DNA of 64,000 bases from Pseudooceanicola sediminis (lineage in GTDB: Bacteria > Pseudomonadota > Alphaproteobacteria > Rhodobacterales > Rhodobacteraceae): positions 124,001-188,000 of the forward strand of contig NZ_QWJJ01000005.1 in assembly GCF_003575965.1 (NCBI RefSeq), written 5' to 3'. The translations under genes and the position numbers were made by a program. How positions within the stretch are numbered: position 1 is the stretch's first letter; each line of letters starts with the position of its first letter. This document shows, one piece after another, positions 52,324-61,167 of this stretch. The notes below the pieces were generated by a model that was not told where the DNA came from, did no database searches, and worked only from the letters and a program-made list of their open reading frames with translations.

Positions 52324-52638
52324 TTACACCGCGCGTGTGCGAAGGAAAAGATAAAGCGGCAGCCCGCAGCCAACCCCGATCAGAAAGGTCGCCGGAATGG
52401 CCCAGAGCGCGCTCCAGTTCCGCCGCACCCAGACTTCGGCGCAGATCCACAGCGTCAGCGCGACAGCGGCAACCGTCAGATCCCAGACCAGCCCGCTGGT
52501 CGCGGCGTTGACGTGCCAGGCCGCCAGCAGCCCCGACAGCGACAGACCCTCCTGCCGGAACCATGCGACGAACCACAGCATCGGATGCACGGCGCCCCAG
52601 ATCGCCAGCCCCAGGTAGGCGATCCGCAGCCCCGACAT
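52324..52638 (-). CDS. DUF2834 family membrane protein
   Basis: Predicted 104-residue protein with three membrane segments. HPMLWFVAWFRQEGLS, NAATSGLVWDLTVAAV and GCGLPLYLFLRTR match the DUF2834 pattern. Its ATG overlaps the lipoprotein stop (TGATG), so it is coupled to it. Function unknown. Confidence 0.82.
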   Translation of the reverse strand: MSGLRIAYLGLAIWGAVHPMLWFVAWFRQEGLSLSGLLAAWHVNAATSGLVWDLTVAAVALTLWICAEVWVRRNWSALWAIPATFLIGVGCGLPLYLFLRTRAV

Positions 52639-52826
52639 CAGATGGATGTCCCGTACAGCTCGGCGCTGGCCACCCCGATACCGCTGCCCAGTTCAGGGCT
52701 TATGTCCAGACCCGCCCCCGGCGTCGGCAGCGTGTTCGGCTGCGGCGGCTGGGGCGATCCGTCCACCCCGCATCCCGTCAGCAGCATCAGCGCAAGCGCT
52801 GCGATCAACCCAGTTTTTCTGTCCAT
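52638..52826 (-). CDS. lptM: Small lipoprotein, LptM (YifL)-like
   Basis: Predicted 62-residue lipoprotein. The signal ends in the lipobox LLTGC with the acylated Cys19, then GVDGSPQPP, as in LptM/YifL proteins that help LptD oxidative folding in enterobacteria. Position just upstream of lysA is typical for this family. Its start overlaps the end of argH by 22 bp, and its stop overlaps the next start. The tail is longer than in E. coli LptM and without similarity I can see, so the function transfer is tentative. Confidence 0.75.
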   Translation of the reverse strand: MDRKTGLIAALALMLLTGCGVDGSPQPPQPNTLPTPGAGLDISPELGSGIGVASAELYGTSI

Positions 52827-54196
52827 GCCGTCACCTGTTCCCGCACCCGCTCCGGTGCCGTTCCGCCATAGGACATCCGCGAGGCGACAGAATTGTGCAC
52901 GCCCAGCACACCAAACACCTCGTCGGTGATGCGCGGCTCGACGCCCTGCATGTCGGCCAGGCTCAACTCCGGCAGGTCGCATCCCTTGCCCTCGGCCAGC
53001 GCGACCAGCGCGCCGGTCACATGGTGCGCGTCACGGAACGGCATCCCCAGCACCCGCACCAGCCAGTCGGCCAGATCCGTTGCGGTACTGAACCCGGCGC
53101 CCGCAGCAGCCTCCAGTGCCGGTACATTGGCCTGCATGTCGCCCACCATTCCCGTCATCGCCGCAAGCGCCAGCATCAGGTTGTCGGCGGCGTCAAAGAC
53201 CTGTTCCTTGTCTTCCTGCATGTCCTTGGAATAGGCCAAGGGCAGCCCCTTCATCACCATCATCAGCGCCACGTTGGCGCCGAAGATCCGCCCGATCTTG
53301 GCCCGGATCAACTCGGCCGCATCGGGGTTCTTCTTTTGCGGCATGATGGAGGAGCCGGTCGAAAACCGGTCCGACAGCACGACAAAGCGGAACTGCGCGG
53401 ACGACCAGATCACCAGCTCCTCGGCCATCCGGCTCAGGTGCATGGCACAGATGCTCGACGCGCCCAGAAACTCCAGCGCGAAATCGCGGTCGCTCACGGC
53501 GTCCAGCGAATTGGCCATCGGGCGGTCAAAGCCCAGCGCCGCAGCCGTCGCATGGCGATCAATCGGAAAGGACGTGCCCGCCAGCGCCGCCGCCCCCAGC
53601 GGGCTTTCGTTCATGCGGCGGCGGGCATCCTCGAACCGGCTCTTGTCGCGGGCGAACATCTCGACATAGGCCATCATGTGATGGCCCCATGTGACCGGCT
53701 GCGCGGTCTGCAAGTGGGTAAAGCCCGGCATCACCCAATCCGCACCGGCCTCGGCCTGCCCCAGCAGCGCGCGCATCAGCGCCTCCAGCCCGGCAATCGC
53801 CGCATCCGCCTGGTCGCGCACCCACAGACGGAAATCCGTCGCCACCTGGTCATTGCGCGACCGCCCGGTGTGCAGACGCCCGGCAGGTTCCCCGATCACC
53901 TCTTTCAGGCGCGCCTCGACATTCATGTGAATGTCTTCCAGCGCGGTCGAAAACTGGAACGATCCGCCCTCGATCTCTGACAAGACCGTGAGAAGCCCTT
54001 CCCTGATCGTGTCCGAATCCTTATTTGTGATGATGCCCTGCGCGGCCAACATGGCCGCATGGGCGCGTGAGCCTGCAATATCCTGTGCCGCCAGCCGCTG
54101 GTCAAAGCTGATCGAGGCGTTGATCGCCTCCATGATCGCATCGGGGCCAGAGGCGAAACGGCCGCCCCACATCTGGTTCGCAGTCTTGTCGGTCAT
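52805..54196 (-). CDS. argH: Argininosuccinate lyase
   Basis: Predicted 463-residue lyase producing arginine and fumarate. MWGGRF at the start, [26 protein letters not shown] and the fumarase/aspartase signature [12 protein letters not shown] with the catalytic Ser are all present. ATG 54196; only 22 bp separate it from the divergent tlpA start, so its promoter must lie inside the tlpA coding sequence or in these few bases. First gene of the argH-to-TIGR02302 run. Confidence 0.97.
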   Translation of the reverse strand: MTDKTANQMWGGRFASGPDAIMEAINASISFDQRLAAQDIAGSRAHAAMLAAQGIITNKDSDTIREGLLTVLSEIEGGSFQFSTALEDIHMNVEARLKEVIGEPAGRLHTGRSRNDQVATDFRLWVRDQADAAIAGLEALMRALLGQAEAGADWVMPGFTHLQTAQPVTWGHHMMAYVEMFARDKSRFEDARRRMNESPLGAAALAGTSFPIDRHATAAALGFDRPMANSLDAVSDRDFALEFLGASSICAMHLSRMAEELVIWSSAQFRFVVLSDRFSTGSSIMPQKKNPDAAELIRAKIGRIFGANVALMMVMKGLPLAYSKDMQEDKEQVFDAADNLMLALAAMTGMVGDMQANVPALEAAAGAGFSTATDLADWLVRVLGMPFRDAHHVTGALVALAEGKGCDLPELSLADMQGVEPRITDEVFGVLGVHNSVASRMSYGGTAPERVREQVTAWTEKLG

Positions 54197-54218
54197 CGGG
54201 CCACCCGTCGGAGGAAAC

Positions 54219-54785
54219 ATGAAGAAATTGCGTTCCGCGTTCGTTTATACGGCCATTGCCTTGGGTGCAATCGCCACCCACCCCCTGCCCGGTCTGGCTG
54301 CGCCCGATGCCCTTGACGGCCTGCGGACGGGCGAAATGCGCAAGCTCTCGGTTCTCGACAGTCCGCGCCAACTCAAGACGACCGTCGAATGGCTGTCCCC
54401 GGATGGGCCGGTCTCGCTTGCCGATTACAGCGGCAAATGGGTCGTGCTGAATTTCTGGGCCGTCTGGTGCGCCCCCTGCCGAGAGGAAATGCCGACGCTT
54501 TCCGCCTTGCAGCGCGACCTCGGCGGCGATGATTTCGCCGTCGTGACGCTGGCCTCCGGCCCCAACAAGCCCGAGGCGGTTGACAGTTTCCTTGCGGAAA
54601 ACGGTGCCGCCAACCTGCCGCGCCTGCGCGACCCCAATACCGAACAGGCCCGGGATGCCGGGGTCTTCGGCCTGCCCGTCACGGTTCTGGTCAACCCGCA
54701 AGGGGCCGAGGTCGCCCGCCTGATCGGCGGCGCCGACTGGAACTCGCCCGAGGCGCGCGCCGTCATCGCTGCCCTGCGCCAGTAA
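54219..54785 (+). CDS. tlpA: TlpA family thiol-disulfide protein
   Basis: Predicted 188-residue periplasmic thioredoxin-like reductase. Signal peptide ([17 protein letters not shown], cleavage near GLAAPDA) and the active site WCAPC in [16 protein letters not shown] cis-Pro follows in [10 protein letters not shown]. Such proteins reduce apo-cytochrome c or copper-site cysteines. GAGGAA precedes ATG 54219. Its stop lies in the first copy of a 15-bp tandem duplication. Confidence 0.93.
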   Translation: MKKLRSAFVYTAIALGAIATHPLPGLAAPDALDGLRTGEMRKLSVLDSPRQLKTTVEWLSPDGPVSLADYSGKWVVLNFWAVWCAPCREEMPTLSALQRDLGGDDFAVVTLASGPNKPEAVDSFLAENGAANLPRLRDPNTEQARDAGVFGLPVTVLVNPQGAEVARLIGGADWNSPEARAVIAALRQ

Positions 54786-54809
54786 CCCCCGCGACAGTAA
54801 CCCCGCGAC
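54780..54809 (+). repeat. 15-bp tandem duplication spanning the tlpA stop codon
   Basis: CAGTAACCCCCGCGA (54780-54794) is followed by CAGTAACCCCGCGAC (54795-54809), so the Gln-stop junction of tlpA is repeated downstream. Compare the ecm 3' end at 15769-15819. Confidence 0.7.
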
Positions 54810-54905
54810 CGCCCATCGCTCCGGCGCGCAGCACCCGGGGGGCCCACTCCCGCCCCTCTGCCCCCTTTCGCGCGCCGTCCTCCTTCGCGCCAAGGGGCGT
54901 TTTTT

Positions 54906-54949
54906 TTCACCGTTCAGATACCGCTCGGATACCGTTCAGATACCGACGT
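54906..54949 (+). repeat. GATACCG repeat with 11-bp period (locus 3)
   Basis: Units TTCACCGTTCA, GATACCGCTCG, GATACCGTTCA and GATACCGACGT start at 54906, 54917, 54928 and 54939, exactly 11 bp apart. The array begins within a run of eight T's (54900-54907) downstream of tlpA. One more lone GATACCG is at 54993. Confidence 0.8.
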
Positions 54950-55021
54950 TCGAATTATGCGTTTTCAATGCCTTAGCGGACCCAGGCCCGCAGATACCGA
55001 TGCCGGGGGCAAAATTGTGGC

Positions 55022-55609
55022 TCAGCCCGCCTTCAACGCCGCGCAGCGGTCGTGGCAATCGCATCCGACAAGGTGGTCGTTGACCAGCCCGCAGGCCTCC
55101 ATGAAGGCATAGACGATCGTCGGCCCGACAAAGCGGAACCCGGCCTTTTTCAGGTCTTTCGAGATCCTTTCGGACAGCGGCGTCGCGGGCGGCACCTCGC
55201 TCTGCGCACCATAGCGGGGTTGCAGGGCCTCGCCATCGACGTAGTCCCACAGGAACCGATCAAACCCCTGTTTTCCCTCAATTTCCAGCCAGGCCCGGGC
55301 GTTGCCGATGGTCGCCTCGATCTTGCCACGGTGACGAATGATGCCCGCATCCCCAAGCAGGCGCTGCACATCGGCCTCGCCCCAGGTCGCGATCACTTCG
55401 GGGTCGAACCCGGCAAAGGCCGCGCGAAAATTGTCGCGCTTTTTCAATATGGTGATCCAGCTCAGACCCGCCTGGAACCCGTCCAGCACCAGCTTTTCCC
55501 ACAGCGCCCGACTGTCACGTTCGGGCACCCCCCATTCCGTGTCGTGGTACGCCAGATAGATCGGCTCGGTCCCGACCCAGCCACAGCGGGATGTGTCAAA
55601 GCTTTCCAT
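55022..55609 (-). CDS. tag: DNA-3-methyladenine glycosylase I
   Basis: Predicted 195-residue base-excision enzyme removing 3-methyladenine. RCGWVGTEPIYLAYHDTEWG is the family start, SWITILKKRDNFR and the zinc-binding end HLVGCDCHDRC are conserved. It is convergent with tlpA, with the 11-bp repeat array between them. Confidence 0.95.
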   Translation of the reverse strand: MESFDTSRCGWVGTEPIYLAYHDTEWGVPERDSRALWEKLVLDGFQAGLSWITILKKRDNFRAAFAGFDPEVIATWGEADVQRLLGDAGIIRHRGKIEATIGNARAWLEIEGKQGFDRFLWDYVDGEALQPRYGAQSEVPPATPLSERISKDLKKAGFRFVGPTIVYAFMEACGLVNDHLVGCDCHDRCAALKAG

Positions 55610-55672
55610 GCATTAGCCCCTTCTTAACCGCGCATCGCCATAAAACATGGCGGCACAAAGAGGCATGATCAG

Positions 55673-56527
55673 ATGGCTGGTGGCAAGGGCGAATGGGCAA
55701 ACGGGCCCGTCAGTCGGAACAGCAAGTACGACGGCGAGGTCACCCGCATTGCGCTGCGTGCACCCGACGTGCGAACCCTCGTCGCCACCGCACTCGACAG
55801 TGGTGCCGTCGCCCTTGCCTACCAACCCATCGTCGGTGTCGGCCGCAATGCCCGCACCGCCTATCACGAAGGCCTTATTCGCCTGTTTGATCCCGCCGGG
55901 CACGTGATCCCCGCCAAGGATTTCATCGGCGCGGTCGAAACCTCTGAACTGGGCCGCGTCATCGACTGCAAGGCGCTCGATATCGGGCTTAAGACCCTGA
56001 ACGAGCAACAGGATATCCGCCTGGCAATCAACATGTCGACGCGGTCCATAGGCTATGCCGACTGGAACCGTACGTTGCATCGCTGGCTTGAAAGGGACCC
56101 CACAATCGGGGAACGCCTGATCATCGAAATCACCGAGCGCTCGGCCATGCTCTCGCCCGAACTGGTGATCAGCTTCATGCAGGATCTTCAGCGGCACGGC
56201 ATCTGCTTCGCACTCGACGATTTCGGCTCCGGCTACACCTCGTTCCGCTACCTGCGCGATTTTTCATTCGATATCGTCAAGATCGACGGCGCCTTCATCC
56301 GCGACATCAGCGCGACCCCCGACCACCAGGTGCTGACGCGCGCGCTGGTAATGATCGCGGACCACTTCGATATGCTGACAATTGCCGAACGCGTCGAAAC
56401 CCAACGCGACGCCGACTGGCTTTCGGAATGCGGCATCGACTATCTTCAGGGATATTTCCTTGCCCGTCCAACGCTCTATCCGCCTTGGATCGACAGCACC
56501 ACCGGGCCACCGCCCCCTCCCGGCTGA
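55673..56527 (+). CDS. EAL domain protein, probable c-di-GMP phosphodiesterase
   Basis: Predicted 284-residue stand-alone EAL domain. The catalytic residues look complete: Glu66 in HEGLIR (EGL variant of EAL), Asn in AINMSTR, Glu in IEITERS, the DDFGSGYTSF loop, Lys in VKIDGAF, Glu in AERVET and Gln in QGYFLARP. An active phosphodiesterase is therefore likely. No GGDEF, sensor or membrane segment. AAGAGG nine bases before ATG 55673. It precedes phaA by 151 bp; no functional link is shown. Confidence 0.9.
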   Translation: MAGGKGEWANGPVSRNSKYDGEVTRIALRAPDVRTLVATALDSGAVALAYQPIVGVGRNARTAYHEGLIRLFDPAGHVIPAKDFIGAVETSELGRVIDCKALDIGLKTLNEQQDIRLAINMSTRSIGYADWNRTLHRWLERDPTIGERLIIEITERSAMLSPELVISFMQDLQRHGICFALDDFGSGYTSFRYLRDFSFDIVKIDGAFIRDISATPDHQVLTRALVMIADHFDMLTIAERVETQRDADWLSECGIDYLQGYFLARPTLYPPWIDSTTGPPPPPG

Positions 56528-56678
56528 TCCTCCCGCCTGATCCCTCGCGGTTGATCGCAGTCAAAAACGCTGCATTCAGCCGCAGGTCCGCGCGGCGTTA
56601 TTGAGGCACCTCATCAATTCCTATATGCCATTGGGCAATGGGCGCGATTGTCACGCGTCTGCACTGGTGGAGGAAACC

Positions 56679-57854
56679 ATGACCAATGTCGTAATCGCAT
56701 CCGCGGCCCGTACGCCCGTCGGCTCTTTCCTTGGCGCCTTCGCGGGCACCCCCGCCCATGACCTCGGCGCCACCGTTCTGGCGGAACTCGTCGCACGGGC
56801 CGGGATCGAAAAGTCCGATGTCTCGGAAACCATCCTCGGGCAGGTTCTGACGGCGGGACAGGGCCAGAACCCGGCGCGTCAGGCGCATATCAACGCAGGT
56901 TTTCCGATTGCCTCAGCCGCGTGGAGCCTTAACCAGGTCTGCGGCTCCGGCCTGCGCGCCGTCGCCCTTGCCGCTCAGCACATCCAGTTGGGCGACGCAG
57001 CGATCGTTGCGGCCGGCGGCCAGGAAAGCATGTCTCTCAGCCCCCATGTCGCGCATCTGCGCGCCGGGCACAAAATGGGTGATGTGAAATACATCGATTC
57101 GATGATCCGTGATGGTCTGTGGGATGCCTTCAACGGCTACCACATGGGTCAGACCGCCGAAAACGTGGCAGAGCAGTGGCAGATTTCGCGCGAAGCACAG
57201 GATGCCTTCGCCGTCGCGTCGCAGAACAAGGCCGAAGCCGCGCAGAAGGCTGGCAAGTTCGCGGATGAGATCGTTCCGTTTACCGTCAAGACACGAAAAG
57301 GCGACATTGTCGTTTCCGAAGACGAATACATCCGCCACGGTGCCACCATCGACGCCATGCAGAAACTGCGCCCCGCTTTCACCAAGGATGGCTCCGTGAC
57401 CGCCGCGAATGCCTCGGGTATCAACGATGGTGCAGCAGGCGCGCTGATGATGACCGCACAGGAAGCCGAAAAGCGCGGCATTGAACCACTGGCGCGAATC
57501 GTCTCCTACGCGACCGCCGGTGTCGATCCGTCGATCATGGGCATCGGCCCGGTTCATGCCTCTCGCAAGGCGCTGGAAAAGGCCGGCTGGAAGCCCGAAG
57601 ACCTCGATCTGGTCGAAGCGAACGAAGCCTTTGCCGCGCAGGCCTGCGCCGTGAACAAGGACATGGGCTGGGATCCGGCCATCGTGAACGTGAATGGCGG
57701 TGCCATTGCCATCGGCCACCCCATCGGCGCATCGGGCGCACGGATCCTGAACACGCTTCTGTTCGAAATGCAGCGGCGTGGTGCGAAAAAGGGTCTTGCA
57801 ACCCTGTGCATCGGCGGTGGCATGGGCGTCGCCATGTGCCTTGAGCGTCCGTGA
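56679..57854 (+). CDS. phaA: Acetyl-CoA acetyltransferase (beta-ketothiolase)
   Basis: Predicted 391-residue thiolase condensing two acetyl-CoA to acetoacetyl-CoA, the entry to both polyhydroxybutyrate and the ethylmalonyl-CoA pathway. Cys88 (NQVCGSGL) is acylated; the His of [13 protein letters not shown] and the Cys of TLCIGGGMG complete the site. GGAGGAAA before ATG 56679 is strong; the frame extends 26 codons 5'. CATTG-GG-CAATG (about 56629-56640) upstream is a small inverted repeat. Its own terminator separates it from phaB. Confidence 0.97.
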   Translation: MTNVVIASAARTPVGSFLGAFAGTPAHDLGATVLAELVARAGIEKSDVSETILGQVLTAGQGQNPARQAHINAGFPIASAAWSLNQVCGSGLRAVALAAQHIQLGDAAIVAAGGQESMSLSPHVAHLRAGHKMGDVKYIDSMIRDGLWDAFNGYHMGQTAENVAEQWQISREAQDAFAVASQNKAEAAQKAGKFADEIVPFTVKTRKGDIVVSEDEYIRHGATIDAMQKLRPAFTKDGSVTAANASGINDGAAGALMMTAQEAEKRGIEPLARIVSYATAGVDPSIMGIGPVHASRKALEKAGWKPEDLDLVEANEAFAAQACAVNKDMGWDPAIVNVNGGAIAIGHPIGASGARILNTLLFEMQRRGAKKGLATLCIGGGMGVAMCLERP

Positions 57855-57869
57855 CATCAGGACGGAAAG

Positions 57870-57895
57870 AAGGCGCCCACGGGCGCCTTTTTTTG
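57870..57895 (+). terminator. phaA terminator
   Basis: Stem AAGGCGCC and GGCGCCTT with the loop CACG, followed by more T's (seven in a row), within 57870-57895. Strong rho-independent type, so phaB needs its own promoter. Confidence 0.88.
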
Positions 57896-57952
57896 TTGCA
57901 CAGCCAAGCATTTACACGTTCTAATCAGGAAATGACGGAGTGATCTTCGGCC

Positions 57953-57993
57953 AATATTTCGGAAATATTATTGCGACATGCGGCAAAAATATT
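57953..57993 (+). promoter_or_regulatory. Overlapping palindromes upstream of phaB
   Basis: AATATTTCGGAAATATT (57953-57969) is a perfect palindrome with 8-bp arms. It shares its right AATATT with a 30-bp near-palindrome (57964-57993), in which 12 of 15 base pairs match: outer AATATT arms, inner TTGC/GCAA and central CATG. The block is 44-84 bp upstream of phaB, where a promoter should be. It probably binds a dimeric regulator at two sites. Confidence 0.7.
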
Positions 57994-58036
57994 CAACAGT
58001 ATTGCCGAGTGAATATCCAAAGGGGGAGGAGAAAAG

Positions 58037-58759
58037 ATGGGACGAACAGCACTCGTGACCGGGGGCTCGCGCGGGATTGGCGCCGCGATCTCCAAGGCGC
58101 TGAAAGCCGCCGGGTACACTGTCGCTGCCACATACGCCGGCAACGACGAGGCCGCAGCGGCCTTTACCACGGAAACAGGGATCGCCACCTACAAGTGGGA
58201 CGTCGCGGATTATGACGCGTCGAAAGCAGGATTAGCATCCGTCGAGGCCGATATCGGGCCGATCGACGTTGTGGTCGCCAATGCCGGGATCACCCGCGAC
58301 GCGCCTTTTCACAAGATGACGCCACAGCAATGGGGCGATGTCGTCAACACCAACCTGACAGGCGTGTTCAACACGATCCATCCCGTCTGGCCGGGGATGC
58401 GCGAACGCAAGTTCGGCCGTTTCATCGTCATTTCGTCGATCAACGGTCAAAAGGGCCAGTTCGGTCAGGTCAATTATGCCGCCACCAAGGCAGGTGATCT
58501 GGGCATCGTGAAATCCCTCGCCCAGGAAGGCGCACGGTTCAACATCACCGCCAACGCGATCTGCCCCGGCTACATCGCGACCGACATGGTCATGGCCGTT
58601 CCAGAAAAGGTGCGTGAGGCTATCGTCGGCCAGATACCGGTTGGCCGCCTGGGCGAACCGGAAGAGATCGCGCGCTGCGTCGTGTTCCTGGCATCCGACG
58701 ATTCGGGCTTTGTCACCGGTTCGACAATTACCGCGAACGGCGGCCAGTTCTTCGTCTGA
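58037..58759 (+). CDS. phaB: Acetoacetyl-CoA reductase
   Basis: Predicted 240-residue short-chain dehydrogenase making (R)-3-hydroxybutyryl-CoA with NADPH. TGGSRGIG at residues 8-15 binds the cofactor, and Ser134, Tyr147 and Lys151 form the catalytic triad (SINGQKGQFGQVNYAATKAG region). Length matches PhaB. GGGGGAGGAG precedes ATG 58037. It follows phaA but has its own operator region; the polymerase phaC is not in this window. Confidence 0.97.
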   Translation: MGRTALVTGGSRGIGAAISKALKAAGYTVAATYAGNDEAAAAFTTETGIATYKWDVADYDASKAGLASVEADIGPIDVVVANAGITRDAPFHKMTPQQWGDVVNTNLTGVFNTIHPVWPGMRERKFGRFIVISSINGQKGQFGQVNYAATKAGDLGIVKSLAQEGARFNITANAICPGYIATDMVMAVPEKVREAIVGQIPVGRLGEPEEIARCVVFLASDDSGFVTGSTITANGGQFFV

Positions 58760-58778
58760 ACTCTGACGGATCTGCCAC

Positions 58779-58811
58779 AAAAGGGGCCGGTGCCAGATGC
58801 GCCGGCCCTTT
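58779..58811 (+). terminator. phaB terminator
   Basis: GGGCCGG (58784-58790) pairs with CCGGCCC (58802-58808), with two further inner pairs, followed by TTT. Moderate strength. Confidence 0.65.
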
Positions 58812-58851
58812 CCGCGTTGACCTTGCCCGCCCGCCTGGCGCAGCTGGGCGC

Positions 58852-59724
58852 ATGACACAATCGCGCGCCACGACCATCGGCTTCACAGCCATCCTTCTCT
58901 GGGCTCTCCTTGCCCTGTTCACGGTCGGAACGGCCCCTGTGCCACCGCTGCAACTGAACGCGATGTGCTTCGCCGTCGGCGGCATCATTGGCCTGCTCTG
59001 GACCGTGAAAACAGGCCAGCTGCGCGCTCTGCGCGGGGTCCCGACTCTGGCTTATGTCCTTGGGATTACAGGCCTCTGCGGATATCACGCCTTGTATTTC
59101 GCGGCCCTGCGCAACGCACCGGCAGCCGAGGCAGGGCTGATCGCCTATCTCTGGCCCCTGCTCATCGTGCTGTTTTCAGGGCTGCTGCCCGGCGAAAGAT
59201 TACGACCTGCGCATTTGCTTGGGGCTCTGCTGGGTTTCGCCGGCGCGGCGATCATCATTGTCGGCGGGCAATCGGGGTATGATCCGAAATATCTGAACGG
59301 CTACCTTCTGGCGATGGCCTGTGCCCTCACCTGGTCCGGATATTCGGTGTTGTCACGGCGATTTGCGACGGTCCCGACTGCGGCCGTCACGCTGTTCTGT
59401 CTGGCCACATCCGTCCTCTCCGCAGGGCTTCACCTTTGGCTTGAAGACAGTGTCTGGCCGGTGGGCGTCACAGGCTGGGGATCGGTTCTTGCCCTCGGGC
59501 TGGGGCCCGTCGGCCTTGCGTTCTATTCCTGGGATATCGGCGTCAAGCGGGGCGACATTCAACTCTTGGGTGTAGCATCCTATGCCGCCCCGCTGCTGTC
59601 CACTTTGGCCCTGGTCCTGGTTGGCATTGCCGACCCGAGCTGGAAGATAGCCTTGGCGGCGCTATTGATCACCGGCGGCGCCCTTATCGCCGCGCGCGCC
59701 AGTTTTGCGTCGCCAAAGCCGTGA
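58852..59724 (+). CDS. EamA/DMT family transporter
   Basis: Predicted 290-residue inner-membrane protein with ten membrane segments in two EamA repeats (about 8-130 and 150-285). FAALRNAPAAEAGLIAYLWP is the end-of-repeat signature and recurs in weaker form as VASYAAPLLS. Probably an exporter of amino acids or small metabolites; relatives include YddG-like aromatic amino acid exporters. No strong ribosome site before ATG 58852. Confidence 0.9.
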   Translation: MTQSRATTIGFTAILLWALLALFTVGTAPVPPLQLNAMCFAVGGIIGLLWTVKTGQLRALRGVPTLAYVLGITGLCGYHALYFAALRNAPAAEAGLIAYLWPLLIVLFSGLLPGERLRPAHLLGALLGFAGAAIIIVGGQSGYDPKYLNGYLLAMACALTWSGYSVLSRRFATVPTAAVTLFCLATSVLSAGLHLWLEDSVWPVGVTGWGSVLALGLGPVGLAFYSWDIGVKRGDIQLLGVASYAAPLLSTLALVLVGIADPSWKIALAALLITGGALIAARASFASPKP

Positions 59725-59804
59725 TGTCATCGTCTGGGATGCGCCCAGCCGTTTCCGGCAGGGCAGCAAGAGCCTGGCGGGCATAACCCTGCCAGCGCGT
59801 GATG

Positions 59805-59975
59805 TCAGTGCGCCGGTGCCAGGCGGCTGATCTGCTCTTTCAGGGCCAGTTTGCGCTTTTTCAAAGCGGTAATTTCCAGATCCGACGTGCCGGGCGATCT
59901 GTGTGCCTGATCGACGGCCGCCGAGAGAGATGCGTGTTTCTTCTTCAGTTCCTCAAGATGTGAACTCAAGCTCAT
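59805..59975 (-). CDS. DUF465 (YdcH) family protein
   Basis: Predicted 56-residue all-helical protein (MSLSSHLEELKKKHASLSAA, then TSDLEITALKKRKLALKEQI), a short antiparallel coiled coil typical of DUF465. AGGAGA six bases before ATG 59975 sets the start; the frame runs 23 codons further. Convergent with the DMT transporter gene. Function unknown. Confidence 0.88.
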   Translation of the reverse strand: MSLSSHLEELKKKHASLSAAVDQAHRSPGTSDLEITALKKRKLALKEQISRLAPAH

Positions 59976-60144
59976 GGATCGTCTCCTCTCTGATGATGCA
60001 GTGGTTCCAGTCCACCACACTTTCATAATCCTGTCACGTTGCACGTTCGGTGCACCGGCAAAGCTGCGCCCAATCTCTTAATCAAAAGTAAAATTCCGCT
60101 CAAATCGCCACCCTTGGGTTAATGACGCGCAGGGACTCGCCGGT

Positions 60145-60915
60145 TCACCGTGCAAAGATGAGCGGATCTGCGTCACGCAGAATGCGACTCACCTCAGGCG
60201 TGTAATCCGCGCCGTCGGCGCCGTGGCTTTCCCCCTGGTGCAGGACCATCCCCGCATGCAGGCGAAATGCAGCTCTGCCGCCCTTGCGGCCGCGCAGCAG
60301 GACCAGATGGGCGGCACGGCCGGCTCTGGGCAACAGCGGCTTCAGCTCGATCGAGCCGAGGCATTGCGAAAACGCGGCCAGCAGCTCCGGCAGGCGCTCG
60401 CTCCGATGAACGAAGGTCACGTAGCCGCCCGGCAGACACCGCCGGGCCGCCGCCGCTACCCAGACGTCCAGCGGCGTATCCTCTCCCAACGCGCCTTCGC
60501 GATCCTGTGCCTGCGCCGGCACCGAGGCATCGCGCCGGAAAAACGGCGGGTTGGCGATAACGTGATCGAAACGGAGCTGCCGCAAATCAGGCGGCATCGT
60601 CGCAAGATCTCCCTCGAAGACGCGCATCTGCAAATCATTGTCGGCTGCATTGCGGCGCGCCAGCTCGGCGTAGGGGGCCTGTCGTTCCAGCCCGGCCAGC
60701 GACATCCCCGGAATGCGCGCACCAGCACACAAGGCGGCAACCCCGCCACCACAGCCCAGGTCCAGCAGGCTCTGCCCTGCTTGCGCCTGAACAGAGGCCG
60801 CAAGGAAAACCGGATCCACCCCGGCGCGATAACCGCGCCTGGGCTGCAAAAGGGTCAGCCGACCGCCCAGAAAGCGATCTCGACTCAGGTCCTCATCCAT
60901 CCAGCGGGATGTCAT
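60145..60915 (-). CDS. Class I SAM methyltransferase, TrmN6-like
   Basis: Predicted 256-residue methyltransferase. The SAM motif LDLGCGGG is at residues 51-58 and the catalytic NPPF at 122-125, the pattern of N6-adenine methyltransferases such as the one modifying A37 of tRNA1(Val). GYRAGVDPVFLAASV is the family's N-terminal motif. It overlaps the DUF2007 gene by 23 bp and is coupled to it. The tRNA target is inferred from family only. Confidence 0.88.
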   Translation of the reverse strand: MTSRWMDEDLSRDRFLGGRLTLLQPRRGYRAGVDPVFLAASVQAQAGQSLLDLGCGGGVAALCAGARIPGMSLAGLERQAPYAELARRNAADNDLQMRVFEGDLATMPPDLRQLRFDHVIANPPFFRRDASVPAQAQDREGALGEDTPLDVWVAAAARRCLPGGYVTFVHRSERLPELLAAFSQCLGSIELKPLLPRAGRAAHLVLLRGRKGGRAAFRLHAGMVLHQGESHGADGADYTPEVSRILRDADPLIFAR

Positions 60916-61108
60916 TGTCCTGCATCACGATGACAGCGGCCTCATAATCCGCCTCGCGCACCATCAGCCGCCGCGGCAGGATACCGATCGAGCCTTCGAG
61001 CACGCTCATATTTACGTCCATTTCAAAGCAGTCTATATCCTCGCCCTGAAGCATAGCCTGGGCGAAGGCGAGGCGGGTCGGGTCATTTGTGCGCAGGAGC
61101 TGTTTCAT
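60893..61108 (-). CDS. DUF2007 family protein
   Basis: Predicted 71-residue DUF2007 protein (MKQLLRTNDPTRLAFAQAML, GEDIDCFEMDVNMS, RLMVREADYEAA), a small ferredoxin-like alpha-beta fold thought to act in signalling or protein turnover. It starts 59 bp from the divergent polyprenyl synthase and overlaps the methyltransferase start. Confidence 0.9.
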   Translation of the reverse strand: MKQLLRTNDPTRLAFAQAMLQGEDIDCFEMDVNMSVLEGSIGILPRRLMVREADYEAAVIVMQDNDIPLDG

Positions 61109-61167
61109 TGCTCAGCAGATAAATGCAGGGCACCCGCTTTGTCGAGACCAATGACGGGAGAGTCGGT

